Origin: Sinomonas atrocyanea
GTDB taxonomy: Bacteria; Actinomycetota; Actinomycetes; Actinomycetales; Micrococcaceae
Direction: 5' to 3'
DNA: 64,000 nucleotides
Assembly: GCF_030811715.1 (NCBI RefSeq)
Contig: NZ_JAUSRH010000009.1
Coordinates: forward strand, 1 to 64,000
The notes below the pieces were generated by a model. It had not been told where the DNA came from. It worked only from the letters and a program-made list of their open reading frames with translations, and did no database searches. A program made the translations under genes and the position numbers. Shown one piece after another: positions 53,025 through 62,097 of the stretch (its first letter is position 1; the number at the start of each line of letters is the position of its first letter).

Positions 53025-54991
53025 GCACGACCCGCAGGATGACCGTCGCGCAGGCGGTCGTGGAGTTCCTCGGCCGCCAGTACACCGTCGACTCGGTGGG
53101 CGGCGCGGGCGGCGGGGCGTACCGGGAGCGGCTCGTTCCCGGCATGTTCGGCATCTTCGGCCACGGCAACGTCGCCGGCGTGGGCCAGGCCCTCAAGCAG
53201 TGGCAGGTCGCCGACCCGGCCCTCATGCCGTACTACCAGGGCCGCAACGAGCAGGCCCAGGTCCACCAGGCGGTCGGCTACGCCCGCCACACGCGCCGCC
53301 GGCAGACGTTCGCCATCTCGACCTCGATCGGCCCGGGCTCGTCGAACATGCTCACGGGCGCGGCGCTGGCCACGGCCAACCGCCTCCCGGCCCTGCTCCT
53401 TCCCTCGGACACGTTCGCGACCCGCGCCGCGGACCCGGTCCTGCAGCAGCTCGAGCAGCCGCACGGCCACGACATCACGGTCAACGACGCGTTCCGGCCG
53501 CTCTCGAAGTACTTCGACCGGGTCAATCGGCCCGAGCAGCTCTTCTCCGCGCTCCTGCATGGCCTGCGCGTGCTGACCGACCCGGCCGAGACGGGCGCAG
53601 TGACGATTTCCCTGCCGCAGGACGTCCAGGCCGAGGTCTTCGGCGTGCCCGAGGAGTTCCTCGCCGAGCGCGAGTGGCGCATCCGCCGCCCCGAGCCCGA
53701 GGCCGAGGACATCGCCGAGGCCGCCCGCCGCATCCGCGCCGCCGAGCGCCCCGTCATCATCGCCGGCGGCGGCGTGCTCTACGCGTTCGCCACGGACCAG
53801 CTGCGCGCGTTCGCCGAGGCCACCGGCATCCCCGTCGGCTGGACCCAGGCCGGCGTCGGCTCCCTCGCCTGGGACCACCCGCAGGCCCTCGGCGCCGTCG
53901 GCTCCACCGGCACGACGGCGGCGAACGCCCTCGTGCGGGACGCCGACCTCGTGATCGGCATCGGCACCCGCTACGAGGACTTCACGACCGCCTCCCGCAC
54001 CGCGTTCCAGCACCCCGGCGTGCAGTTCGTGAACATCAACGTCGCCGCGATCGACGCCTACAAGCACGGCTCCTCGCTGCCGATCGTCGCAGACGCGCGC
54101 AAGGCCCTCGCCGCGCTCACGACGGCGCTGGGCGGCTACCGCGTCGGGGCGGAGCTCGAGCGCGTGGTCGCCGACGAGAAGGCCCGCTGGGACGACACGG
54201 TGGACGCCGCGTTCGCCGAGGGCCACCAGCCGCTCGTGTCCCAGAACGCGATCATCGGCGCGGTCAACCGCGCGATGGACCCGCGGGACGTCCTCGTCTG
54301 CGCAGCGGGTTCCCTGCCGGGCGACCTGCACAAGATGTGGCGGATCCGCGACCCGTTCGGCTACCACGTCGAGTACGCCTTCTCCTGCATGGGCTACGAG
54401 ATTCCCGGCGGGCTCGGCGTCAAGCGTGCCGCCCTCGACGCCGCGGCCCGCCCCAGTGCAGGAGGCCGCGAGGAGAACAGGGACGTCGTCGTCATGGTCG
54501 GGGACGGGTCCTACCTGATGATGCACACCGAGCTCGTCACCGCCGTCGCCGAGGGCATCAAGCTCATCGCGGTGCTCATCCAGAACCACGGCTACGCCTC
54601 GATCGGCGCCCTGTCCGAGCAGCTCGGCTCCCAGCGCTTCGGCACCAGGTACCGCACCCTGGACCCGGAGCACCACACCTTCGACGACGGCGAGAAGCTC
54701 CCGATCGACCTCGCGGCCAATGCCGAGAGCCTCGGCGTGACCGTCTACCGGATCGAGCCCGGCCCGAACGCGATCGCCGACCTCGAGGCCGCGATCGGCA
54801 AGGCCAAGGCCACACCCGAGGGCACCGGCCCGATCGTGATCCACATCGAGTCCGACCCGCTCATCGACGCCCCGAGCTCCGAGTCCTGGTGGGACGTGCC
54901 CGTCTCCGGCGCCTCCGAGCTCGAGTCCACCCAGGCCGCCTTCGCCACCTACACCGACCACAAGTCCCGCCAGCGACCGCTCATCGGCTGA
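53021..54991 (+). CDS. iolD: 3D-trihydroxycyclohexane-1,2-dione hydrolase
   Basis: 656 residues, thiamine-diphosphate enzyme. It has the N-terminal pyrimidine-binding domain with FGHGNVAGVGQAL near 45, a central domain with ERPVIIAGGGVLYA, and the C-terminal diphosphate-binding VMVGDGSYLMMHTEL...NHGYASIG (GDG-x(25-30)-N motif). Ring opening of the inositol-derived dione. GTG start overlaps the previous gene. Confidence 0.95.
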   Translation: MSTTRRMTVAQAVVEFLGRQYTVDSVGGAGGGAYRERLVPGMFGIFGHGNVAGVGQALKQWQVADPALMPYYQGRNEQAQVHQAVGYARHTRRRQTFAISTSIGPGSSNMLTGAALATANRLPALLLPSDTFATRAADPVLQQLEQPHGHDITVNDAFRPLSKYFDRVNRPEQLFSALLHGLRVLTDPAETGAVTISLPQDVQAEVFGVPEEFLAEREWRIRRPEPEAEDIAEAARRIRAAERPVIIAGGGVLYAFATDQLRAFAEATGIPVGWTQAGVGSLAWDHPQALGAVGSTGTTAANALVRDADLVIGIGTRYEDFTTASRTAFQHPGVQFVNINVAAIDAYKHGSSLPIVADARKALAALTTALGGYRVGAELERVVADEKARWDDTVDAAFAEGHQPLVSQNAIIGAVNRAMDPRDVLVCAAGSLPGDLHKMWRIRDPFGYHVEYAFSCMGYEIPGGLGVKRAALDAAARPSAGGREENRDVVVMVGDGSYLMMHTELVTAVAEGIKLIAVLIQNHGYASIGALSEQLGSQRFGTRYRTLDPEHHTFDDGEKLPIDLAANAESLGVTVYRIEPGPNAIADLEAAIGKAKATPEGTGPIVIHIESDPLIDAPSSESWWDVPVSGASELESTQAAFATYTDHKSRQRPLIG

Positions 54992-55030
54992 CCCCGCCAC
55001 CCGCTCACGTCACATCAGGAGTACACCGTC

Positions 55031-56530
55031 ATGACTGTCAAGACCATTCCGCACTTCCTCAACGGCGAGGAGACCAACGGCGTCGGCGAGCGGACGCAGC
55101 CGGTCTACAACCCGGCCACCGGCGAGCAGACGGGCGAGCTGCGCCTGGCCGACGCGGCAGACCTCGAGACCGCCGTCGCCCACGCCCGCAAGGCCGCCGA
55201 GACCTGGGGCGACATCTCCCTGGCCAAGCGCACCGCCATCCTGTTCAGGTTCCGCGAGCTCGTCGCCGCCCACGTGGACGACCTGGCTCGCCTCGTCACC
55301 GCCGAGCACGGCAAGGTCCTCTCCGACGCCAAGGGCGAGATCGGCCGCGGCCTGGAGGTCATCGAGTTCGCCTGCGGCATCCCGCAGCTGCTCAAGGGCG
55401 CCTACTCCGACCAGGCCTCCACCGGCATCGATGTCTTCTCCTACCGCCAGCCCGTCGGCGTGGTCGCCGGTATCACGCCGTTCAACTTCCCCGTCATGGT
55501 CCCGCTGTGGATGGCCCCGGTCGCGATCGCCACCGGCAACACGTTCATCCTCAAGCCGAGCGAGCGCGACCCCTCCGCCTCGCTCCTTCTCGCGCGGCTC
55601 TGGACCGAGGCGGGGCTGCCAGACGGCGTCTTCCAGGTCCTCCACGGCGGCAAGGAGACCGTGGACGGGCTCCTGACCCACCCCGACGTCGACGCGGTCT
55701 CCTTCGTCGGCTCGACCCCGATCGCCAAGTACGTCCACGAGACCGCCACCGCCCACGGCAAGCGCGTCCAAGCCCTCGGCGGGGCGAAGAACCACGCGAT
55801 CATCCTCCCCGACGCGGACATGGACAACGCCGCGGACCACCTCGCCGCCGCCGCGTTCGGCTCCGCCGGCGAGCGGTGCATGGCGATCTCCGTGGCCGTG
55901 GCGGTCGGCGACGCGGCCGACGCGCTCGTGGGGAAGGTCAAGGACCGGGCCGAGGCCGTCAGGGTCGCCGAGGGCACCGAGCCGGACGCCGAGATGGGCC
56001 CGATCATCACCGCCGCCTCCAAGGACCGGATGAAGTCCATCGTCACCGCCGCGGCCGACGCCGGCGCGCAGCTCGTCGTCGACGGGCGGGAGTTCACGGT
56101 GGCCGGCAAAGAGGGCGGGAACTGGTTCGGCCCCACCGTCATCGACCAGGTCGGCACCGACATGGACGCCTACACCGAAGAGATCTTCGGCCCCGTCCTC
56201 TCCGTGGTCCGGGTCGAGACCGTCGAGGAGGCGATCGAGCTGGTCAACGCCAACCCGTATGGCAACGGCACCGCGATCTTCACCTCCTCCGGCTCCAACG
56301 CCCGCAAGTTCCACCGCGGTGTCCACGTGGGCATGATCGGCGTCAACGTCCCGATCCCCGTCCCCGTGGCCTACCACTCGTTCGGCGGCTGGAAGAACTC
56401 CCTCTTCGGCGACAAGCACATCTACGGCGAGGAGGGCGTGGCCTTCTACACGCGCGCCAAGGTCATCACCCAGCGCTGGCCCGAGCCCACCCACGCCTCC
56501 GGCGCCTCCTACAACTTCCCCTCCAACTGA
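55031..56530 (+). CDS. mmsA: Methylmalonate/malonate-semialdehyde dehydrogenase (CoA-acylating)
   Basis: 499 residues, aldehyde dehydrogenase fold. GITPFNFPVMVPLWM near 153, catalytic Cys283 in SAGERCMAISVAV and the conserved EEIFGPVLSVVR. Converts malonate semialdehyde to acetyl-CoA and CO2 at the end of the inositol pathway (also called iolA). AGGAG ribosome site; 39 nt after iolD. Confidence 0.95.
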   Translation: MTVKTIPHFLNGEETNGVGERTQPVYNPATGEQTGELRLADAADLETAVAHARKAAETWGDISLAKRTAILFRFRELVAAHVDDLARLVTAEHGKVLSDAKGEIGRGLEVIEFACGIPQLLKGAYSDQASTGIDVFSYRQPVGVVAGITPFNFPVMVPLWMAPVAIATGNTFILKPSERDPSASLLLARLWTEAGLPDGVFQVLHGGKETVDGLLTHPDVDAVSFVGSTPIAKYVHETATAHGKRVQALGGAKNHAIILPDADMDNAADHLAAAAFGSAGERCMAISVAVAVGDAADALVGKVKDRAEAVRVAEGTEPDAEMGPIITAASKDRMKSIVTAAADAGAQLVVDGREFTVAGKEGGNWFGPTVIDQVGTDMDAYTEEIFGPVLSVVRVETVEEAIELVNANPYGNGTAIFTSSGSNARKFHRGVHVGMIGVNVPIPVPVAYHSFGGWKNSLFGDKHIYGEEGVAFYTRAKVITQRWPEPTHASGASYNFPSN

Positions 56531-56553
56531 GCGCAGCCGCACGGAGCACACCC

Positions 56554-57474
56554 ATGACTGAGAACAAGCTCACCATCGGCACCGCCCCCGACTCCTGGGG
56601 CGTCTGGTTCGCCGACGACCCGAAGCAGACCCCGTGGGAGCGCTTCCTCGACGAGGTGGCCGAGGCCGGCTACCGCTGGATCGAGCTCGGCCCGTACGGC
56701 TACCTCCCCACCGACCCGTCCCGGCTCGCGGACGAGCTCAAGGCCCGCGAGCTGCAGGTTTCCGCTGGGACGGTCTTCACGGCGTTCCACCGCGGAGGGC
56801 GGCCAGGGGACGCAGCATTCGAGGAGGCATGGGCGCCGGCCCGCCAGGTCGCCGAGCTCACGGCCGCGATGGGCGGCGAGCACATCGTCGTCATCCCGGC
56901 CATGTGGCGCGACGACGTCACCGGAGAGGCGGTCGAGAACGAGGTCCTCGCCCCCGAGCAGTGGGATTCCCTGTTCAAGGGCCACGACGAGCTGGGCCGC
57001 CGCCTCGCCGAGCAGTTCGGCCTCAAGCAGCAGTTCCACTCGCACGCGGACTCCCACGTCCAGGGCCAGGCGGACATCGAGCGGCTGCTCGAGAACACCG
57101 ACCCCGAGCTGCTCACCCTGTGCCTCGACACGGGCCACGCCGAGTACGGCGGCGCGAGCAGCATCGACCTCATCCGCAGGTACCCCGAGCGCATCGGCTA
57201 CCTGCACCTGAAGCAGATCGACCCGGACGTCCTCGCGAGGGTCCGGGCCGAGAACATGACGTGGGCCGCCGCCAACACTGCCGGCGTCATGGCCGAGCCG
57301 CCGTCGGGCCTGCCCGACCTGCGCGAGGTCATCGAGGCGGTCGAGGCGCTCGAGCGCCCGATCTTCGGCATCGTCGAGCAGGACATGTACCCCGTCGCAT
57401 TCGACGTCCCGCTCCCGATCGCCAAGCGCACCCGCAACTACCTCCTCTCGTGCGGCTCCCGCACGCGCGTCTGA
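56554..57474 (+). CDS. iolE: Inosose dehydratase-like TIM barrel
   Basis: 306 residues, xylose-isomerase-like barrel. IGTAPDSWGVWFADDP at the start, WIELGPYGYLPTDP, HSHADSHV and LCLDTGHAEYGG carry the metal-ligand His/Asp/Glu residues. In actinobacterial iol clusters the equivalent gene is annotated IolE (scyllo-inosose dehydratase), but the IolI isomerase role cannot be excluded from sequence alone. 23 nt after mmsA, GAGCACACCC before the ATG. Confidence 0.8.
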   Translation: MTENKLTIGTAPDSWGVWFADDPKQTPWERFLDEVAEAGYRWIELGPYGYLPTDPSRLADELKARELQVSAGTVFTAFHRGGRPGDAAFEEAWAPARQVAELTAAMGGEHIVVIPAMWRDDVTGEAVENEVLAPEQWDSLFKGHDELGRRLAEQFGLKQQFHSHADSHVQGQADIERLLENTDPELLTLCLDTGHAEYGGASSIDLIRRYPERIGYLHLKQIDPDVLARVRAENMTWAAANTAGVMAEPPSGLPDLREVIEAVEALERPIFGIVEQDMYPVAFDVPLPIAKRTRNYLLSCGSRTRV

Positions 57475-57492
57475 CGAAGAAAGGCACATCCC

Positions 57493-58506
57493 ATGGCTGA
57501 GAACCTGCGTGTCGCCGTCATCGGCGCCGGCCGCATGGGCGCTGACCACATCCAGCGCCTGCACACGCGCATCCACGGCGCCGACGTGGTCGCCGTCGTC
57601 GACATCGACCTCGAGCGGGCCAAGGCCGCGATCGCAGACATCCCCGGCGCCCGCGCCTTCGCCACCGCGGCCGAGGCGTACAGCTCGGGCGAGGTGGACG
57701 CCGTCCTCATCGCCACCCCCGGGTTCCTCCACGAGCAGGCGCTCCTCGAGGCGCTCAAGCGGGACATCCCCATCCTGTGCGAGAAGCCGCTCACCCCGAA
57801 CGCCACCTCCGCCTGGAAGATCGTCGAGGCCGAGCAGAAGCTGGGCCGCCAGCGCATCCAGGTGGGCTTCATGCGCCGCTTCGACACGGAGTACGCCCAG
57901 CTCTGCGGCCTCGTCCGCTCGGGCGATCTCGGCGAACTGCTCATGCTCCACTGCCGGCACCGCAACCCCGACACCCCGCCGGGCTTCACCAACGAGATGC
58001 TCATCAACGACTCGGTCGTCCATGAGTTCGACGTCATCCGCTACCTCACCGGCGAGGAGATCACCTCCGTCCAGGTGCGCCTCGGCAAGGCGACCTCGAA
58101 GGCGCCCGCGGGCCAGCACGACCCGCAGCACGTCCTCCTCGAGACCTCATCCGGCGTCCTGGCCGACGTCGAGATCTACGTCAACGCCCAGTTCGGCTAC
58201 CAGGTGGCCACCGAGGCGGCGTTCGAGGACGGGATCGTGGACATCGGCGGCGACTTCGGCCCCTACGTCCGGCGGTCCGGCCGGTGGGGCGGCGAGGTCA
58301 CTCCGGGCTTCATCGAGCGGTTCGGGGCGGCCTACGACGTCGAGGTCCAGGCGTGGGTCGACGCCGCCCTCGGAGGCGGGGTCGGCGGTCCCTCAGCGTG
58401 GGACGGCTACGCCACCGCGGCCTGCTGCGAGGCGGGAGTCGAGGCGCAGAAGAGCGGCGAGCGGGTCGCCGTCGTGCTCAACGAGAAGCCGGAGCTGTAC
58501 CGGTGA
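57493..58506 (+). CDS. iolG: Inositol 2-dehydrogenase
   Basis: 337 residues, Gfo/Idh/MocA fold. Rossmann motif VIGAGRMGADH at 9-19, catalytic Lys98 in CEKPL, and D173 and H177 of the NDSVVHEFD motif. Oxidises myo-inositol to scyllo-inosose with NAD. RBS AAGAAAGG. Its stop overlaps by four bases with the start of a truncated iolH. Confidence 0.93.
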   Translation: MAENLRVAVIGAGRMGADHIQRLHTRIHGADVVAVVDIDLERAKAAIADIPGARAFATAAEAYSSGEVDAVLIATPGFLHEQALLEALKRDIPILCEKPLTPNATSAWKIVEAEQKLGRQRIQVGFMRRFDTEYAQLCGLVRSGDLGELLMLHCRHRNPDTPPGFTNEMLINDSVVHEFDVIRYLTGEEITSVQVRLGKATSKAPAGQHDPQHVLLETSSGVLADVEIYVNAQFGYQVATEAAFEDGIVDIGGDFGPYVRRSGRWGGEVTPGFIERFGAAYDVEVQAWVDAALGGGVGGPSAWDGYATAACCEAGVEAQKSGERVAVVLNEKPELYR

Positions 58507-58586
58507 AGCTCGCCCTCGACCCCACCCCGTTCCACGCGACGAGCCGGTCCGCCTCCATGGTTTGGGGCAGGCCGGTGGTCGGGTAA
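58503..58586 (+). pseudogene. Truncated iolH start
   Basis: GTG overlaps the iolG stop (GTGA). The first dozen codons read MKLALDPTPFHAT, the typical beginning of IolH-type sugar isomerases of actinobacterial iol clusters. After that the reading becomes SRSASMVWGRPVVG and stops at 58584-58586. The rest of the gene (about 270 codons expected) is missing. Probably a deletion. Confidence 0.6.
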
Positions 58587-58623
58587 CGGCGCTGTGACGA
58601 AGCGCAACGAGCGGAGGACGACC

Positions 58624-59496
58624 ATGAACGGCATGAAGAAGAAGGCTCTGGGCACGGGGCTCGTGGGGGTCGCAGCGCTGGCACTGGCTGCCTGCACGGG
58701 GGGCGGCGGTACGTCCGCGAGTCCGAGCGCGAGCCCGAGCGCCTCGGCGAGCCCGAGCGCCAAGGTCTACAGCGAATCGGACCTCCAGAACCTGGTCTCC
58801 GGGCTGAAGGACTCCGACGGGAACGACCTCAAGCCCTACTCCAAGGACCAGGTCAACGCGGGCAAGGATCTCGGGAAGGTGCTGCTCAGCACGGCCACCG
58901 TGGACCCGAGCGACTGCAAGTCCATCGCGACCGCCGGCCTGGTCAACAGCGTGGACAACGGCTCCGTGGCGGTGGCCATCTCGGACAGCCAGAAGCCGCG
59001 GACGGTGTCGGCGCAGTCCGGCTCTGACGGCCCCGACGCGCAGCAGGTCCTGAAGGATATCGAGGGCAAGATGGGCACCTGCGCCAAGTTCACGGTGTCC
59101 GCCCTCGGGCAGAAGGTCACGGTCGCGAGCAAGCAGCTCCAGGCCAGCACCGACGCCGCCGAGACCTTCGGCACGGTCAGCACCCGCGGCGACAACAGCT
59201 CGGACATGCTCATGCAGGTCTCCGGCGCCCAGGGCAGGCTCCTCGTCGTCGCGACCAAGAGCGGCGGCAACCTCGGCGACACCGACCAGCACGAGCTCGA
59301 GGGGCTCGTGAACGACGTGCTCCACAAGGCCACCGGGTCCTCGACCACCAGCCCGTCCTCGGGAATGACGAGCCCGTCGTCGACCTCCGGCGCCACCGAG
59401 TCCGGCAGCCCCAGCTCCTCCAGCTCGCCGAGCAGCTCGGAGACCTCGGGCATGTCGTCGAGCCCGTCGTCGAGCGCGAGCCCGTCTGCCTCGTAG
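58624..59496 (+). CDS. Lipoprotein with Ser/Pro-rich tails
   Basis: 290 residues. Lipobox LALAAC with Cys near 24 after a Lys-containing signal peptide. Two low-complexity runs of S/P/A repeats flank a folded domain of about 200 residues (about 50-240) with two Cys (near 99 and 157) that may form a disulfide. It resembles actinobacterial cell-wall-associated sensor-like domains of the PknH/DUF5642 type. It interrupts the iol genes exactly where iolH was lost. Function unknown. Confidence 0.8.
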   Translation: MNGMKKKALGTGLVGVAALALAACTGGGGTSASPSASPSASASPSAKVYSESDLQNLVSGLKDSDGNDLKPYSKDQVNAGKDLGKVLLSTATVDPSDCKSIATAGLVNSVDNGSVAVAISDSQKPRTVSAQSGSDGPDAQQVLKDIEGKMGTCAKFTVSALGQKVTVASKQLQASTDAAETFGTVSTRGDNSSDMLMQVSGAQGRLLVVATKSGGNLGDTDQHELEGLVNDVLHKATGSSTTSPSSGMTSPSSTSGATESGSPSSSSSPSSSETSGMSSSPSSSASPSAS

Positions 59497-59507
59497 CCGG
59501 CCGCTGC

Positions 59508-60413
59508 CTAGGACGTGAACGGCAGGCGCGGGTCCACCTGCTGGCTCTCCCACGTCGAACGAACCCAGCCGTGGTGCGGGTCGTCGCTGATGAGCCAGTG
59601 GCGGACGCGGCCCGGGCCTGCCATCACGTTGAGGTAGTACAGGTCATACCCGGGCGCGGCCATGGCGGGCCCGTGCCAGCCGTAGGGGACGAGGACGACG
59701 TCGCCTGTGCGGACCTCTGCCTGCACGTCGATGGGGCGCTCGTCCGAGGCGTAGATGCGGGCGTAGCCCACGGGGTCCTCGCCCGCCCCCTCCGTGCCGG
59801 CGGTGGGGGAGCCGGGTGCGAGGCGCGTCTCGAAGTAGTAGATCTCCTCGAGCGAGGTCTCGCCCTCCTTCTCCTCATCGTGCTTGTGCGGAGGGTAGGA
59901 GGACCAGTTGCCGGCGGGGGTGATGACCTCGCACACGATGAAGCGGTCTGCCTCGAGGGCCGCCGGGGTGCCGAAGTTGTGGACCTGGCGCGAGCAGTTC
60001 CCCGCTCCGCGCAGCTCCACGGGAGTCTCCTCGGCGCGGACGAGTCTGGTGGGGTAGTCCGCGTTGGCGGGTGCGAGGGCGACGGCGACCCTGCCGCCCT
60101 CGGTCGACGCGATGGTGACGTCCTTCCCGATCCCCGTGTAGAGCACGTCGCTCGGGCCCGCGAAGACCGAGGCGCGGCCGCGCAGGAGGTGGGTGTCGCC
60201 GTCGACCGTCACCTCGAAGGAGCCCGAGAGCGGGACGACGATCCGTTCCTCGGCCGCGGCGTCGAGGGCCACCGAGGATCCGTGTGCGAGCTCGGCGACC
60301 TTGAGGCCCGTGTGCTCCCAGCCGTCCACGGCTGCGGCGGAGTCGTGGGCGCCGAGCGAGACCTGCCAGTCGCCGTCCTTCGCCGAACCGAGGGGATAGA
60401 CCCACTGCGCCAT
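59508..60413 (-). CDS. iolB: 5-deoxy-glucuronate isomerase
   Basis: 301 residues, bicupin. Metal-ligand segments YPPHKHDE near 171-178 and a later GWHGPAMAAPGYDLYYLNVMAG. Converts 5-deoxy-glucuronate to 5-dehydro-2-deoxygluconate, the IolC substrate. It is on the opposite strand to the other iol genes, 50 nt downstream of the gntR gene and probably co-transcribed with it. RBS AAAGGA. Confidence 0.93.
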   Translation of the reverse strand: MAQWVYPLGSAKDGDWQVSLGAHDSAAAVDGWEHTGLKVAELAHGSSVALDAAAEERIVVPLSGSFEVTVDGDTHLLRGRASVFAGPSDVLYTGIGKDVTIASTEGGRVAVALAPANADYPTRLVRAEETPVELRGAGNCSRQVHNFGTPAALEADRFIVCEVITPAGNWSSYPPHKHDEEKEGETSLEEIYYFETRLAPGSPTAGTEGAGEDPVGYARIYASDERPIDVQAEVRTGDVVLVPYGWHGPAMAAPGYDLYYLNVMAGPGRVRHWLISDDPHHGWVRSTWESQQVDPRLPFTS

Positions 60414-60463
60414 CTGGTTCCTTTCGGGTTGGGTGCTGATCCGGGGGTGCCCTGAGTGCAGGC

Positions 60464-61204
60464 CTACCGCTGGACGAGCGTCATCTCGAAGCTGTAGGAG
60501 TCGGCGCGGTAGACGTGCCGGCCGGTCTCGACGCTGCGGCCCGTGTCGTCGACCGCGGTGCGCTCCATGGTGACGAGCGCGGAGCCGGGCGCCACCTCGA
60601 GCAGGCCGGCCTGGTACTCGTCCGCGACGGCGGCACCGATGCGCTGATTGGCGAGGCGGAAGTTCACGCCCCCGTCCCGCAGGATCTGGTACATGCCCTG
60701 CTCGCGCAGGCCCCCCTCGGTCAGCTCCGCGACGTCGTCGCGGACCCAGTTCTCCATGAGCGCGAGGGGCTTGCCCTCGACCGAGCGCAGGCGCGTGAAG
60801 TGGTACACGCCGACGCCGGCGGGCAGCTGCAACGTCTCCGCGACCTCGGCGTCCGCGGGACCGTGGCTGAACGTGAGCACGCGCGTGCTCGGACGCTTGC
60901 CGCCGCGGGCCAGATCGTCGAACAGGCTCGAGAGCTCGAGGTGGCGGCGCACCTGGCTGGCCACGACCTGGGTGCCCACGCCCCGCTTGCGCACGAGGAG
61001 GCCTGCGCGGACGAGCTCGTCCATGGCCTTGCGCATCGTGGGGCGGGAGAGGTTGAGCCGGGCGGCGAGCTCGATCTCGTTCTCGAGCTTGGAGCCCGGC
61101 TCGAGCTGGCCGCCGCGGATCATGGCCTCGATGCCCTGGACCACTTGGTGGTACAGCGGGACGGGGGAGGACCTGTCGATCGGAATGTTGAGGGTGGCTG
61201 CCAT
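60464..61204 (-). CDS. GntR-family regulator, UTRA type
   Basis: 246 residues from the ATG at 61204 with an AAGGAGG ribosome site. N-terminal HTH (about 10-75: VPLYHQVVQGIEAMIRGG, LSRPTMRKAMDEL) and C-terminal UTRA ligand domain (about 95-240). It lies within the inositol locus with iolB. The TTTGACARGACA words in its own upstream region and in the iolC promoter point to it as the iol repressor, responding to an inositol-derived effector. Confidence 0.9.
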   Translation of the reverse strand: MAATLNIPIDRSSPVPLYHQVVQGIEAMIRGGQLEPGSKLENEIELAARLNLSRPTMRKAMDELVRAGLLVRKRGVGTQVVASQVRRHLELSSLFDDLARGGKRPSTRVLTFSHGPADAEVAETLQLPAGVGVYHFTRLRSVEGKPLALMENWVRDDVAELTEGGLREQGMYQILRDGGVNFRLANQRIGAAVADEYQAGLLEVAPGSALVTMERTAVDDTGRSVETGRHVYRADSYSFEMTLVQR

Positions 61205-61251
61205 GGCCCCTCCTTGGGTCCGGCGGGGCGCGGGCCCGAGCCGAATGTTTG

Positions 61252-61354
61252 GTTGATAGGACAAAACCTCATTTGCGATCGTAGCAGCGGGCACCGGACC
61301 GGGACAGGGCCCCCATGGACGGCCGGAGTGTGGACTCGCCTATTTGACAAGACA
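61252..61354. promoter_or_regulatory. gntR upstream operator words
   Basis: GTTGATAGGACA (61252-61263) and TTTGACAAGACA (61343-61354) match the iolC operator word TTTGACAGGACA with two and one changes. An extended -10 (TGCTACGAT) lies on the minus strand at about 61286-61278, so the nearer word falls just downstream of the transcription start. The rest of the 299-bp gap up to the ATG at 61504 shows only an inverted repeat ACAACTCG/CGAGTTGT spaced by about 35 nt. Confidence 0.55.
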
Positions 61355-61503
61355 ACGGCTGAGGCCCCTGGTCGGGCCCGAGGGATCGTCCCGCCGGGCA
61401 GATCGACACAACTCGCGGCAGAAAGCGGCCCCGAGACGGCCGATCGCGGCCCGAGTTGTTTCGATATGCCCGGCCGAAGGGCGCCCGGTGGGAGACTGGC
61501 GCC

Positions 61504-62097
61504 ATGACCCTGCGCATCACCGGCGACGACGCCGCCGACCGCCTGCTCACCGAGGATCCGCTCGCCCTGCTCATCGGCATGCTCCTGGACCAGCAGGTCC
61601 CGATGGAGACCGCCTTCGCCGGGCCGCTGAAGATCGCCGAGCGGGCCGGCACCCTCGACGCCGCCGCGCTGGCCCACACGAACCCGGACGAGTTCGCAGC
61701 GCTGTTCAAGGAGACCCCCGCGGTGCACCGCTTCCCGGGCTCGATGGCGGCCCGGGTGCAGGCGCTGTGCGCGGCCGTCGAGCAGGAGTGGGGCGGCGAC
61801 GCCGCGGCCCTGTGGACCGAGGGTGCCCCAGATGGCTCCGAGGTGCTCAGGCGCCTGAAGAAGCTCCCCGGGTTCGGGGAGCAGAAGGCCAAGATCTTCC
61901 TCGCGCTCCTGGGCAAGCAGTATGGCTACGCCGGCGCTGGCTGGCGCGAGGCCTCCGCCCCCTACGGCGAGGAGGGCTGCCACCGCAGCGTGGCGGACAT
62001 CGTCTCCCCGGAGTCACTCACCAGGGTGCGAGAGTTCAAGCGCGAGCAGAAGGCCGCCGCGAGGGCCCACAAGGCGGCGAAGGGCCCGGCCTCGTAG
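61504..62097 (+). CDS. HhH-GPD-type base-excision repair protein
   Basis: 197 residues. Helix-hairpin-helix LPGFGEQKAKIFLALLGKQYG near 119-139, and the N-terminal LLIGMLLDQQVPMETAFAGP segment typical of small actinobacterial HhH-GPD DNA glycosylase-like proteins. The catalytic Asp expected after the HhH is not obvious (the following loop is GWREASAPYG), so the activity is uncertain. The ATG at 61504 fits the domain; the open frame is longer but unlikely. Confidence 0.8.
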   Translation: MTLRITGDDAADRLLTEDPLALLIGMLLDQQVPMETAFAGPLKIAERAGTLDAAALAHTNPDEFAALFKETPAVHRFPGSMAARVQALCAAVEQEWGGDAAALWTEGAPDGSEVLRRLKKLPGFGEQKAKIFLALLGKQYGYAGAGWREASAPYGEEGCHRSVADIVSPESLTRVREFKREQKAAARAHKAAKGPAS

